DNA of 64,000 nt from assembly GCF_002946835.1 (NCBI RefSeq), contig NZ_CP026652.1, positions 4,154,001 to 4,218,000 on the forward strand. Reading direction: 5' to 3'. The position numbers and the translations under genes were made by a program. Positions 32,383-40,556 of the stretch are shown piece after piece. This DNA is from Streptomyces dengpaensis. GTDB taxonomy: Bacteria > Actinomycetota > Actinomycetes > Streptomycetales > Streptomycetaceae. Position 1 is the first letter of the stretch, and each line of letters starts with the position of its first letter. Below the pieces are notes generated by a model. It saw nothing but the letters and a program-made list of their open reading frames with translations. It was not told the origin of the DNA and made no database searches.

Positions 32383-33248
32383 CGGAGCTGGTCAAGTCCG
32401 GCGGCGAGGCCGACACCCTGACCGGCGGGTCACGGCGCGGGCGCGCCCGCACGCGCGCGCTGGGCCGCCGGGGGGCGCCTCTGCCGCTGCTCCTGCCCGC
32501 CGTCGTCGGCCTGGCCTTTCTGCTGCTGCCGCTGGTCGCCCTGCTCGTACGGGCTCCCTGGCGCAGCCTGCCGGACCAGCTGACCAGCACGGAGGTCTGG
32601 CAGGCGCTCCAGCTGTCCCTGGTCTCCGCCACGGCGGCGACCGCGGTGAGCCTGGTGCTGGGTGTGCCGCTCGCGTGGCTGCTCGCCCGCACGGACTTCC
32701 CCGGACGCGGCTTCGTACGCGCCCTCGTCACCCTCCCCCTGGTCCTTCCCCCCGTGGTGGGCGGTGTGGCCCTGCTGCTGGCCCTCGGCCGCAACGGCGT
32801 CATCGGGCAGTGGCTGGACTCGTCCTTCGGGATCACGCTGCCGTTCACCACGGCGGGGGTCGTCGTCGCGGAGGCGTTCGTGGCGATGCCGTTCCTGGTG
32901 ATCAGCGTGGAGGGCACCCTGCGGGCCGCCGATCCGCGCTACGAGGAGGCCGCCATGACGCTGGGCGCCTCCCGCTTCACCGCGTTCCGCCGGGTCACGC
33001 TGCCGCTGATCGCGCCCGGCATCGCGGCCGGGTCCGTCCTGGCCTGGGCCCGCGCACTCGGCGAATTCGGCGCGACCATCACCTTCGCCGGCAACTTCCC
33101 CGGCCGTACGCAGACGATGCCGCTGTCCGTGTACCTGGCCCTCCAGAACGACCCGGCCGCCGCGATCGCGCTGAGCCTGGTCCTGCTCGCGGTCTCGATC
33201 GCGGTCCTCGCCGGCCTGCGCGACCGCTGGATGACGGCGGCGTCATGA
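32379..33248 (+). CDS. modB: Molybdate ABC permease ModB
   Basis: This 289-residue channel subunit has six membrane segments from about residue 38. The ATPase-contact loop is EEAAMTLGASRFTAFRRVTLPLIAPG, the EAA motif of importer permeases, and LGEFGATITFAGNFPG follows as in ModB proteins. The N terminus is an Arg-rich cytosolic tail (RRGRARTRALGRRG). The GTG overlaps the modA stop and the 3' end overlaps modC, so all three are coupled. Confidence 0.93.
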   Translation: MTELVKSGGEADTLTGGSRRGRARTRALGRRGAPLPLLLPAVVGLAFLLLPLVALLVRAPWRSLPDQLTSTEVWQALQLSLVSATAATAVSLVLGVPLAWLLARTDFPGRGFVRALVTLPLVLPPVVGGVALLLALGRNGVIGQWLDSSFGITLPFTTAGVVVAEAFVAMPFLVISVEGTLRAADPRYEEAAMTLGASRFTAFRRVTLPLIAPGIAAGSVLAWARALGEFGATITFAGNFPGRTQTMPLSVYLALQNDPAAAIALSLVLLAVSIAVLAGLRDRWMTAAS

Positions 33249-34312
33249 CCCACACCACGACCGCCGACAGCGCGGGACTCGACGCCCGCCTCGTCGTCCA
33301 CCGCGGCGCCTTCCACCTCGACGTCACGCTGACCGCCGCGCCAGGCGACGTCGTCGCGCTGCTCGGTCCGAACGGCGCCGGCAAGACCACCGCGCTGCGT
33401 GCGCTCGCCGGGCTCACCCCGCTGTCCGACGGCGGCCATCTGCGGCTGGACGGCGCGACGCTGGACCGTACGCCGCCCGAATCCCGCCCCGTCGGCGTGG
33501 TGTTCCAGGACTACCTGCTCTTCCCGCACCTCTCCGCCCTCGACAACGTGGCGTTCGGACCGCGCTGTCAGGGCGTACCGAAGGCGGAGGCCCGGGCGCA
33601 GGCCGCCGCGTGGCTGGACCGCATGGGCCTGGCCGACCACGCCGGGGCCAAGCCGCGCCGCCTCTCCGGCGGCCAGGCGCAACGGGTCGCGCTCGCCCGC
33701 GCCCTTGCCACCCACCCCCGGCTGCTCCTGCTGGACGAACCGCTCGCCGCGCTCGACGCCCGGACGCGCCTCGACGTACGCGCCCAACTCCGGCTCCATC
33801 TCGCCGACTTCGAGGCCGTCGCCGTCCTCGTGACGCACGACCCGCTGGACGCGATGGTGCTGGCCGACCGGCTGGTCGTCGTCGAGCACGGCCGGGTCGT
33901 CCAGGACGGGACGCCGTCGGACATCGCCCGCCATCCGCGCACCGACTACATCGCCCAGCTGGTCGGCCTCAACCTCTACCGGGGGCAGGCCGAGGGCCAC
34001 ACCGTACGCCTCGACGCGGGCCCGGCGATCACCACGACCGAGAATCTCACCGGACCGGTCTTCGTGGCCTTCCCGCCCAGCGCCGTCACCCTCCACCGAG
34101 ACCGCCCCACCGGCTCCAGCGCCCGCAATCTGTGGCAGTGCCGGGTCGGTGGCCTGGAAACCCACGGCGACCTGATCCGCGCCGACCTGACCGGCGAACT
34201 CCCGCTCGCCGCCGACCTGACGACGGTCGCCGCGGCGGAGCTCGACCTGCAGCCGGGCGCCCCGGTCTGGGCGACGGTGAAGGCGGCACAGACACACGCC
34301 TATCCAGCGTAA
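33245..34312 (+). CDS. modC: Molybdate ABC ATPase ModC
   Basis: This 355-residue ATPase has Walker A GPNGAGKTT, Q loop FQDYLLFPHLSA, signature LSGGQAQRVALARALA, Walker B LLLLDEPLAALD and the switch histidine VLVTHDPLDAM. The C-terminal 120 residues form a TOBE-type regulatory domain (NLWQCRVGGLETHGDLIRADL and following) that in ModC proteins senses molybdate for trans-inhibition. The start is ATG overlapping modB. Confidence 0.93.
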   Translation: MTHTTTADSAGLDARLVVHRGAFHLDVTLTAAPGDVVALLGPNGAGKTTALRALAGLTPLSDGGHLRLDGATLDRTPPESRPVGVVFQDYLLFPHLSALDNVAFGPRCQGVPKAEARAQAAAWLDRMGLADHAGAKPRRLSGGQAQRVALARALATHPRLLLLDEPLAALDARTRLDVRAQLRLHLADFEAVAVLVTHDPLDAMVLADRLVVVEHGRVVQDGTPSDIARHPRTDYIAQLVGLNLYRGQAEGHTVRLDAGPAITTTENLTGPVFVAFPPSAVTLHRDRPTGSSARNLWQCRVGGLETHGDLIRADLTGELPLAADLTTVAAAELDLQPGAPVWATVKAAQTHAYPA

Positions 34313-34386
34313 CCAGCGAGCGGCCGGTACGGGAGCCGCTCAGCCGTGACCGGTCAGCGGCGGGTACGGCACCCACTCCGCCGCAA

Positions 34387-35325
34387 CTAGTCAGCGGCCG
34401 GTACGGCAGCCGCGCGCACCATCACGCAGTCGAACTCCACGACCCTCCCCGTGGCCGCTTCCCTCGACACCGGGTACATGCCCGTGATCTCGAACCCGCT
34501 CTCCTCGTACACGGCGATCGCCTCGTTCATCCGCGGGCTGCCCTCGTACAGCCGCAGCGTCGCGACCTCCGACTGCATCCCGACGAATTCGGCCACACGC
34601 TCCCCGGCGCCCGCGAACACCTCCAGGTCGTACCCCTGGGTGTCCATCTTCAGGTAGGGCCGGGGGTCGGCGATCCCGGCCAGCGCCTTGTCCATCACCC
34701 CGTCGAGCCGCCGGATCTCGATGTCCTCCGTACGGGTCTTCGCGAACCGCTTGTAGCGGTCCTTGCCGTAATCGCTGGGCGGGAGCAGGGAGTTCATGGT
34801 GTTCCAGCCCACATGGATGGACTGGGTGGCGTCCTCGCGGCCCAGGCCGATCTGGTACACCCACCAGTCGGGATCCTCCTCGGCGGACTTGTGAAGCTTG
34901 GCGAACGCCTCCGCCGTGGGTTCGAAGGACACGATCCGGCCGGCGTAGCCGAGGCGGCGCAACTGCCGTCCGTACTGACCGGAGTTGGCGCCCACGTCGA
35001 AGACGCAGTTCACCTCGTACCGGTCGAGGAGGGCGGCGACGTGCTGGCCGCACAGGTACCTCGCCGCCGCGATCTGGAAACGGCGTTCGTCGGCCGCCGT
35101 CGCCTTCTCGTCGAGGATGAGGCGGGCGCCGGTGTCACCGAGGGGCACGTTCGTCCACGTCGCGGCGCTGCCGCGCAGCACCAGGTCGGCGCCCCGCCCC
35201 ACCGGAACGCGGGTGCGTTCGCCGCGCCGGTAGACCACCGCCGCACCCGAACCGAGATCCAGTACCCGCACCCCTACCCGGGGAAGCAGCCCTAGCAGTT
35301 TTCTATGAAGGGTCGGCATGGCCAC
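34387..35325 (-). CDS. FkbM-family methyltransferase
   Basis: This 312-residue methyltransferase has its SAM site in NCVFDVGANSGQYGRQLRRLG, then RIVSFEPTAEAFAKL, DIEIRRLDGVMD and PYLKMDTQGYDLEVFAGAG, all FkbM landmarks. An N-terminal extension of about 95 residues precedes the core. Enzymes of this family O-methylate sugars or small molecules. No partner genes adjoin it. The C-terminal codons (VRAAAVPAAD) are echoed by two imperfect copies in the 74 bases after the stop (34313-34386), indicating local duplication and decay. Confidence 0.87.
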   Translation of the reverse strand: MAMPTLHRKLLGLLPRVGVRVLDLGSGAAVVYRRGERTRVPVGRGADLVLRGSAATWTNVPLGDTGARLILDEKATAADERRFQIAAARYLCGQHVAALLDRYEVNCVFDVGANSGQYGRQLRRLGYAGRIVSFEPTAEAFAKLHKSAEEDPDWWVYQIGLGREDATQSIHVGWNTMNSLLPPSDYGKDRYKRFAKTRTEDIEIRRLDGVMDKALAGIADPRPYLKMDTQGYDLEVFAGAGERVAEFVGMQSEVATLRLYEGSPRMNEAIAVYEESGFEITGMYPVSREAATGRVVEFDCVMVRAAAVPAAD

Positions 35326-35617
35326 ACCCTTTCAGACTTCCCGGGGCATGCACCGGGAGTTGGTTGAACTGCTTCCCTCTGCGTGGTAAGCCACGTGGTG
35401 ACCTCTTCCAGGCCGTCACCCGAGCCCCGTACGGCCCGTACGGCCCCGACGCCCTTGGCGGCTTTGTGACGTACGGCGTTGGTTGCGGATCGCCAGGGGC
35501 GGGCATCACCCGGAGGCAGGACCGGCCGCGCACTGTTTCGCGCGGCGCCCGGCAGGTGGGGTTGGCGCCGGGTGCTGGGTTGTCCGTCGTCCTGGGAGGG
35601 GAAGAGAGGTGTCCGTC
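35326..35617. other. Gene-free spacer
   Basis: This divergent spacer lies between the FkbM gene and the anti-sigma-type gene. A run of GTACGGCCCGTACGGCCCCG occurs around 35428-35450. No coding frame or clear promoter is recognised. Confidence 0.5.
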
Positions 35618-36037
35618 ATGCGTGCGCACCAGCGCGCCGTCCGGTCGGCCGCCCGTGTGGAGTACACCCTGCCGCGCGCGGCCGTTTCGGCGGGCAGGGC
35701 CCGCAGGCTGACGTCGGCGTTCCTCACCCGGCCGCGGCCACGGATGGCGCCGCCGACCGCCGACCAGGTCGACGACGCCACGCTGATCGCCTCCGAGCTC
35801 GTCGCCAACGCCGTACGGCACGGCCGCACCGGCTGCCGGCTGCGCCTGCAGCTGGGGCACGGGCAACTGACCGTCGAGGTCCATGACGACAGCCCCGGCC
35901 GGCCCTGCGTCGGCCTGCTGGACGCCGACTCGGAGAGCGGGCGCGGCCTCGCGATGGTTGAGCAGCTCGCGTACAGCCTCGAGGTGGTCAGCGCCGGTTT
36001 CGGCGGCAAGACGGTGCGCGCGGTGCTGACGGTCTGA
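35618..36037 (+). CDS. ATP-binding anti-sigma-type regulator (HATPase)
   Basis: This 139-residue single-domain protein of the GHKL/RsbW type is abundant in Streptomyces. The N box is ATLIASELVANAVRHGRTG, the G1 box VEVHDDSPGRP, and the G2 box SESGRGLAMVEQLAY. Such proteins bind ATP and control sigma factors or anti-anti-sigma partners, sometimes as kinases. No membrane segment is present. GAGAGG eight bases upstream supports the ATG at 35618; a GTG nine bases earlier is in the same frame. Confidence 0.88.
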   Translation: MRAHQRAVRSAARVEYTLPRAAVSAGRARRLTSAFLTRPRPRMAPPTADQVDDATLIASELVANAVRHGRTGCRLRLQLGHGQLTVEVHDDSPGRPCVGLLDADSESGRGLAMVEQLAYSLEVVSAGFGGKTVRAVLTV

Positions 36038-36132
36038 CCTGTCCGAATTTCAAGTACTTCAAGTACTTCGAAGACTTCGAGGACGAGGTCTGGAAATTCG
36101 CGGGGAATTCATCCGAAAGGAACGGGAAAAGC

Positions 36133-36174
36133 GGATGGCCGGTGCCGCACCTTGCGGTGCGGCACCGGCCATCC
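36133..36174. terminator. Bidirectional terminator
   Basis: Two perfectly complementary 19-base arms (36133-36151 and 36156-36174) enclose the tetraloop TTGC between the ends of two convergent genes. Tandem 9-base words built on TTCAAGTAC precede it at 36048-36075. Confidence 0.85.
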
Positions 36175-36205
36175 TGCGTCCCGTACTTACGCGGGGCGTC
36201 CCGGA

Positions 36206-36409
36206 CTAGGCGGGGACGATGTTCTCCGCCTGCGGGCCCTTCTGGCCCTGCGTGACGTCGAACGTCACCTTCTGGCCTTCCTGGAGCTCACGGAAGCCGG
36301 AGGTGGCGATGTTCGAGTAGTGAGCGAAAACGTCGGCGCCGCCGCCGTCCTGCTCGATGAAGCCGAAGCCCTTTTCCGCGTTGAACCACTTCACGGTGCC
36401 AGTAGCCAT
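36206..36409 (-). CDS. Cold-shock protein, CspA family
   Basis: This 67-residue single cold-shock domain has the RNP1 motif KGFGFIEQD and RNP2 VFAHYS, which hold the aromatic residues that stack on single-stranded nucleic acid. The length is exactly that of the family. In Streptomyces several such genes act as RNA chaperones. GGAGATATGAC precedes the ATG. The leader (36410-36540) contains a perfect small palindrome and may fold. Confidence 0.95.
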   Translation of the reverse strand: MATGTVKWFNAEKGFGFIEQDGGGADVFAHYSNIATSGFRELQEGQKVTFDVTQGQKGPQAENIVPA

Positions 36410-36441
36410 GTCATATCTCCTTCGGGGCAAAGCTCGAAAGC

Positions 36442-36454
36442 CCACACTGTGTGG
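36442..36454 (-). promoter_or_regulatory. Palindrome in the cold-shock leader
   Basis: CCACACTGTGTGG is a perfect 13-base palindrome 33 bases before the cspA start codon. It could be an RNA hairpin in the long leader or a protein site; nothing further can be said. Confidence 0.4.
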
Positions 36455-36691
36455 ACTCGCGTCGCCGCAATGATTGCCCCGTCCGGAAAATGCACCGGAA
36501 AAACTATGGGAACCACAACTGCAACTGAAATCGACCCTAGCACGGTACTGGCCTCGAAGGGGGCGCACTATCTCACCCGAGGCCGGGGAATAGACAAATC
36601 TGACGCCGCCGCGAGCCAATTTCTCCATTGGCCAATGCAGATATTCATCCCCGCCCAACCGACCCCGCCGTCAGCCCTCAGGTGCCAGCCG

Positions 36692-37042
36692 TCAGGCGTC
36701 CTGTGTCGCCGTCGACCGGAGCAGTTCCGCGTTGAGCCGCAGGGCCTCGTCGAGGCGGTCCTCCAGGGTGACGATGCGGCACGCCGCCTCGACGGGCGTG
36801 CCCTGGTCGACCAGTTCGCGGGCGCGGGCGGCGACACGCAGCTGGCCGCGCGAGTAGCGGCGGTGGCCGCCCTCGGACCGCAGCGGGGTGATCAGACCCG
36901 CCTCGCCGACGGCACGCAGGAACGCGGGGGTGGCGCCGATCATCTCGGCCGCGCGGCCCATGGTGTACGCGGGGTAGTCGTCGTCTTCGAACCGGTCGGT
37001 GGGGGTCTCTGAAGATCCCTGGGGAAAGTGCATCACCTCCAC
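36692..37042 (-). CDS. MerR-family regulator
   Basis: This 116-residue protein has a MerR winged helix at about residues 24-75 (AYTMGRAAEMIGATPAFLRAV and TPLRSEGGHRRYSRGQLRVA) and a helical dimerisation tail (TLEDRLDEALRLNAELLRS). There are no cysteines for metal sensing. It resembles the small MerR-like proteins often found near cold-shock genes in Streptomyces. The GTG at 37042 or the ATG nine bases later may start it; GGAGGTG overlaps both. Tandem repeats cover the upstream edge. Confidence 0.82.
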   Translation of the reverse strand: MEVMHFPQGSSETPTDRFEDDDYPAYTMGRAAEMIGATPAFLRAVGEAGLITPLRSEGGHRRYSRGQLRVAARARELVDQGTPVEAACRIVTLEDRLDEALRLNAELLRSTATQDA

Positions 37043-37067
37043 TCTGACAGATCCCTCTGACAGATCC
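37042..37067. repeat. 13-base tandem repeat at the MerR promoter
   Basis: CTCTGACAGATCC is repeated exactly in tandem at 37042-37054 and 37055-37067, followed by the partial copy CTCTAGATCC. It abuts the start codon of the minus-strand MerR gene and could be its operator or a slippage product. Confidence 0.75.
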
Positions 37068-37209
37068 CTCTAGATCCCTCCGGCAGAGGGACCGACGCAT
37101 CCGAGGCGCAGGTGACGCCGAGCTCACCCGGACGGCCCGTTGCGCTGGTGGGAGCCGGTGCCCGGTGGTGGCGTGGAGGGACACACCGCGCCGCCGGGAG
37201 GCCTCCACC

Positions 37210-38064
37210 ATGAACCGTCCGCCCCGTCCGTCCCGCACATCTCTCTCGTCCTTTCCGTCCCGTCCGACCAGCCTCCTCGCCTCCGCCCTGACCGCGGGCG
37301 TGCTGCTGTCGACGGCCGCGTGCGCGAGCCTCGGTGACAGCGGTGACTCCGGCCGAACGGGTGTCTCCGCGTCCCCCGCGGCCCGACAGTCCCCCACCCC
37401 GTCGGACATTCCGACGCTGAGCGAGGACCAGGCCAAGACCGCACTGATCACCAACACCGACCTGGGCTCGCAGTGGTCCGAGACGGAGGGCGCGGCGACC
37501 TGGCGGGACGCGCTGCTCAAGAGCAAGGTCGACGCCGAGGCCTTCGTCACGGACAAGGCCGCCGCCGCCGACTGCCAGAAACTGCTCGACGGCCTGTACG
37601 CCGAGGAGCTGCTCGGCGAGCCGAGCGGCGCCCGGGCCGTCGCCGGCTTCGACGACAGCGACAACGACGCGCAGATGCGTTACCAGGTCGCCGCGTACGG
37701 CAAGGCCGAGCTGGACGAGAAGTTCGCGTGGCTGCAGACGCTGCCGGACAAGTGCGACGAGTTCACGGCCGTCGACAACAAGGGCGGACGCCAGACCGTG
37801 CAGGTCACCGAGGCGCAACCGCCCGACGACGCGGGTGACGCCAACGTTGGCCTCAAGGTCACCATGGCCGGCGAACTGGAGGGCGAGCCCTACACCTTGA
37901 CCCTGGACGTCGGCGCCGTACGGGTCGGCGACAACGCCCTCTACCTCACCAACGGCGGCCTCGACGGCGCGGACTCCGACTCCACGGTGCAGGCCATCCA
38001 GGCAGGCACCAAACGCCTGGAGGACACCCTCGCGGGCAAGACCCCGCCGCCCACCCAGGGCTGA
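37210..38064 (+). CDS. Putative lipoprotein
   Basis: This 284-residue exported protein has a hydrophilic start, the hydrophobic segment LLASALTAGVLLS and a lipobox-like TAAC. A Ser/Pro linker leads to a globular domain (LSEDQAKTALITNTDLGSQW, later LQTLPDKCDEFTAVDNKGGRQ). This arrangement is found in many Streptomyces sensor-like lipoproteins without known function. GGGAGG eight bases upstream supports the ATG at 37210. The C terminus reads TLAGKTPPPTQG. Confidence 0.8.
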   Translation: MNRPPRPSRTSLSSFPSRPTSLLASALTAGVLLSTAACASLGDSGDSGRTGVSASPAARQSPTPSDIPTLSEDQAKTALITNTDLGSQWSETEGAATWRDALLKSKVDAEAFVTDKAAAADCQKLLDGLYAEELLGEPSGARAVAGFDDSDNDAQMRYQVAAYGKAELDEKFAWLQTLPDKCDEFTAVDNKGGRQTVQVTEAQPPDDAGDANVGLKVTMAGELEGEPYTLTLDVGAVRVGDNALYLTNGGLDGADSDSTVQAIQAGTKRLEDTLAGKTPPPTQG

Positions 38065-38221
38065 GGCGCGAGGGTTCCAGCCCCGGTCGGCGAAAAATTC
38101 CTGGCGGTCGTGTCATCCCGGACGCGGCCGCCAGGAGTTTGAGGGGGTGGAGAGGCGCCCTCCGGCCCGTTTCACCCGAGGACCCTCAAGGGTCCACGCA
38201 CCACGAGGAGTTGTCCGTTCG

Positions 38222-38806
38222 ATGACACGGATGCAGAAGTACGTCGCCGCCACCGCGGTCGCCGTCGCACTGGTCGGGGCGCAGACGGTGTCGTACGCCG
38301 CCTCACAGGGGAAGGCGGCGCACGGCACCCACCTTCAGGTGGTCACCCAGCAGACCGCCAAGAAGGCCGCCAAGAAGGCCCCCACCGCCCGTATCGTCGC
38401 GCCGGGCGAGCATGTGACGGTCCCTGGTGGTGCCGAGATCTGGCTCACGGAGGAGGGCAAGTACTGGATGACGCCCGACTACCCTGAGCCGCAGTTCCGC
38501 AGCGTGGTCGACGGGAACATCGACCTCGGCCGGCCCGGCGTGTCGATGCAGGCGGAGGGAGTGGACGGCCGCTACTTCCTCTCCGGCCTCTACTACGGCG
38601 GCAAGGGCACCGCGTCGCGCGTCGAGGTGGAGACCGAGGCCGGGACCGTGCACGGCAGCCTCCTTGAGCTGGCGGGCAAGCCCGGCTGGGGCGTCTGGTA
38701 CGCCACCGCCGACGTGCCGGCCGGCGATGACGGCGGCGGCTTCGGCTACTTCGGCAACGTCACCGTCTTCACCACCAAGGGCAAGGTCTACGCGCAGCTG
38801 AAGTGA
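38222..38806 (+). CDS. Secreted paralogue of the sigma-operon sensor domain
   Basis: This 194-residue protein starts with a signal peptide (YVAATAVAVALVGAQTVSYA) and has no lipobox. The mature part is a lysine-rich stretch (KKAAKKAP) and a domain of about 130 residues with EIWLTEEGKYWMTPD, QFRSVVDGNIDLGRPGVS, RYFLSGLYYGGKG and GKPGWGVWYA. The membrane protein encoded two genes downstream carries the same landmarks in the same order. The family is not one I can name. It is probably released into the medium or wall, and a strong terminator follows it. Confidence 0.8.
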   Translation: MTRMQKYVAATAVAVALVGAQTVSYAASQGKAAHGTHLQVVTQQTAKKAAKKAPTARIVAPGEHVTVPGGAEIWLTEEGKYWMTPDYPEPQFRSVVDGNIDLGRPGVSMQAEGVDGRYFLSGLYYGGKGTASRVEVETEAGTVHGSLLELAGKPGWGVWYATADVPAGDDGGGFGYFGNVTVFTTKGKVYAQLK

Positions 38807-38816
38807 GCGGGCGGGC

Positions 38817-38850
38817 GGGGGAGCCGGGTGGTTCAGGTCCCGGCTCCCCC
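38817..38850 (+). terminator. Hairpin after the secreted paralogue
   Basis: GGGGGAGCCGGG (38817-38828) pairs perfectly with CCCGGCTCCCCC (38839-38850) over a 10-base loop. It separates the secreted-protein gene from the sigma-factor operon. Confidence 0.8.
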
Positions 38851-38894
38851 GCACCGTCCACACCCCACGTACCCGACCCGAGGGACCGCCGGCT

Positions 38895-39446
38895 GTGCCG
38901 CAGACCCCCACCGACGCCTCCCGCGTCCCCGCCGAGAGCGGGGACTTCGTCGCGTACGCCAGCGCGGCCTGGCCCCGCCTCGTCCGCACCGCGCACATGC
39001 TCACCGGCGACTTCCACGAGGCCGAGGACCTCGTCCAGACGACGCTGGCCAAGGTCTACGCACGCTGGCAGCGGATCCCGGGCGACGACGTCGACTTCTA
39101 CGTACGCCGCTCGCTGGTCAACAACAACCTCAGCCGGGTGCGCAGGAGACGGGTCACGCATCTGCTGACGCCGTTCCTGCCGGAGCGGGTGCACCAGCGC
39201 GAGCCCGGGCACGCGGAGGCCGTCGAGCAGCGGGCCGCCCTGGACCAGGCGCTCGCCACGCTGTCGGCGCGGCAGCGTGCCGTCATGGTGCTGCGCTACT
39301 GGGAGGACCTGGGCGAGCCCGAGATAGCCCACCTGCTCGGCTGCTCGGTCGGCACGGTCAAGACCCATGCCCGGCGCGGCCTGGAGGCCCTGCGCGCCCA
39401 CCCCTTGTTCGCCGACGGATCCCCCGTTTCCGGAGCCCGCCCATGA
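38895..39446 (+). CDS. ECF sigma factor, SigE-type
   Basis: This 183-residue extracytoplasmic-function sigma factor has region 2 from about residue 16 to 85 (YASAAWPRLVRTAHMLTGDF, EAEDLVQTTLAKVYARWQRI). Region 4 spans about 118 to 170 (LATLSARQRAVMVLRYWEDL, IAHLLGCSVGTVKTHARRG). The short length and HAMPylogeny-like features match the actinobacterial SigE-family group often encoded with a membrane partner. The start is GTG. The stop overlaps the ATG of the next gene, which is the likely regulatory partner. Confidence 0.92.
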   Translation: MPQTPTDASRVPAESGDFVAYASAAWPRLVRTAHMLTGDFHEAEDLVQTTLAKVYARWQRIPGDDVDFYVRRSLVNNNLSRVRRRRVTHLLTPFLPERVHQREPGHAEAVEQRAALDQALATLSARQRAVMVLRYWEDLGEPEIAHLLGCSVGTVKTHARRGLEALRAHPLFADGSPVSGARP

Positions 39447-40180
39447 ACCACCCGTTCCGTTCCCCGCACCCCCCGGCCGAGGCCGAGCGGCTGCGCGAGG
39501 CCTTCGCCCGGGCCGCGTACGAGATCTCGCCCTCCGCGGTGCCGCTGGCCGCCATCGAGCGCGAGGGCAGCGCCCGCCGGCGCCGCCGCAGGACGGCCGT
39601 GCTGGGGGCCGCCTGCGGGGCGCTGCTGGTGCCGCTGGCCGTGGTGGTGCTCCGCGACGGGGCGTCCGCGGGGCCGAGCGACCACGTGAAGCCGCCCGTC
39701 GCGAGCGCCGCCACCACGAGCCCTTCCCCCTCGGTGCCGGCCGGGAAGGTACGGGTCGTGACGCCCGGCGAGCGGGTGCAGGCCGCGCCCGGCTTCACGA
39801 TCTGGCTGACCGAGGACGGCAAGCACTGGCTGGAGCCCGGCGCGCCCGGCACCCAGTTCCGCAGCGTCACCGACGGCAACCTCGACCTGACCCGGCCCGG
39901 TGTCTCCCTCCAGCAGTCGGGAGACGATGACCGCTACTTCCTCTCCGGCATCTTCCACGGCAAGGGCGAACCGGCCCGCGTCGAGGTGCGGACCGTCGCG
40001 GGCGACTTCAACGGCACCGCCCTCACCCTCGCGGGCAGGCCCGGCTGGGGCGTCTGGTACCTGGTGGCGAAGCTCCCGGAGTCCGCGACGTCCGCGAACA
40101 CCATGACCGGCGTCACCGAGAGCATCACGGTGTACGACGCGAAGGGCGGAGTGATCGCCGACGAGGATTTCTCGCGATGA
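39443..40180 (+). CDS. Membrane-anchored sensor, putative anti-sigma partner
   Basis: This 245-residue protein is translationally coupled to the sigma factor (ATGA). It has a cytosolic N terminus of about 50 residues (AERLREAFARAAYEISPSAV and an Arg run), one membrane segment (VLGAACGALLVPLAVVVLRD), a Ser/Thr/Pro spacer and an outer domain of about 130 residues. The outer domain has TIWLTEDGKHWLEPG, QFRSVTDGNLDLTRPGVS, RYFLSGIFHGKG and GRPGWGVWYL, the same as the secreted protein at 38222. The cytosolic part is short for an anti-sigma domain and lacks the zinc motif, so its inhibitory role is inferred from gene order. Confidence 0.82.
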   Translation: MNHPFRSPHPPAEAERLREAFARAAYEISPSAVPLAAIEREGSARRRRRRTAVLGAACGALLVPLAVVVLRDGASAGPSDHVKPPVASAATTSPSPSVPAGKVRVVTPGERVQAAPGFTIWLTEDGKHWLEPGAPGTQFRSVTDGNLDLTRPGVSLQQSGDDDRYFLSGIFHGKGEPARVEVRTVAGDFNGTALTLAGRPGWGVWYLVAKLPESATSANTMTGVTESITVYDAKGGVIADEDFSR

Positions 40181-40273
40181 CGAGGTTTTCTCACGCTGCC
40201 CCCCGGACCGCAGCGGGATCGAGACCTCTCGGATCCTCCCGCCCACCGGCACAGGGCCCATACTGGCATCACG

Positions 40274-40495
40274 ATGACGAAACCCTCCGCGCCCCGGCGC
40301 CACCTGCCCACCAGCCCCTTCGCCGCCCCCGTCACCCCCGTGGCCAAGGAGTTCAGCCTCGGAGACCGCGTCTCCCACGACCAGTACGGCCTGGGCACGA
40401 TCGTCGGCGTCGAAGAGGGCATCGCGATGCTCGTCGACTTCGGCGCCCGCCAGGTCCGCGTCCTCAGCCCGTACTCCCGGATGGACCGGCTCTGA
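40274..40495 (+). CDS. Small SH3/CarD-like domain protein
   Basis: This 73-residue conserved actinobacterial protein has a C-terminal part (KEFSLGDRVSHDQYGLGTIVG, then AMLVDFGARQVRVLSP) that is a beta-barrel of the type seen in CarD and UvrD C-terminal domains, which contact RNA polymerase or DNA. The N-terminal 28 residues are basic and proline-rich. The function is unknown. The ATG has no strong ribosome-binding site. It sits alone between the sigma operon and the sulfatase gene. Confidence 0.78.
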   Translation: MTKPSAPRRHLPTSPFAAPVTPVAKEFSLGDRVSHDQYGLGTIVGVEEGIAMLVDFGARQVRVLSPYSRMDRL

Positions 40496-40556
40496 CCCAC
40501 TCCCCGAACGGCCCACACCGCTAGCAGCCCTCCAGCCCGCGCCACAGGCTGGACGT

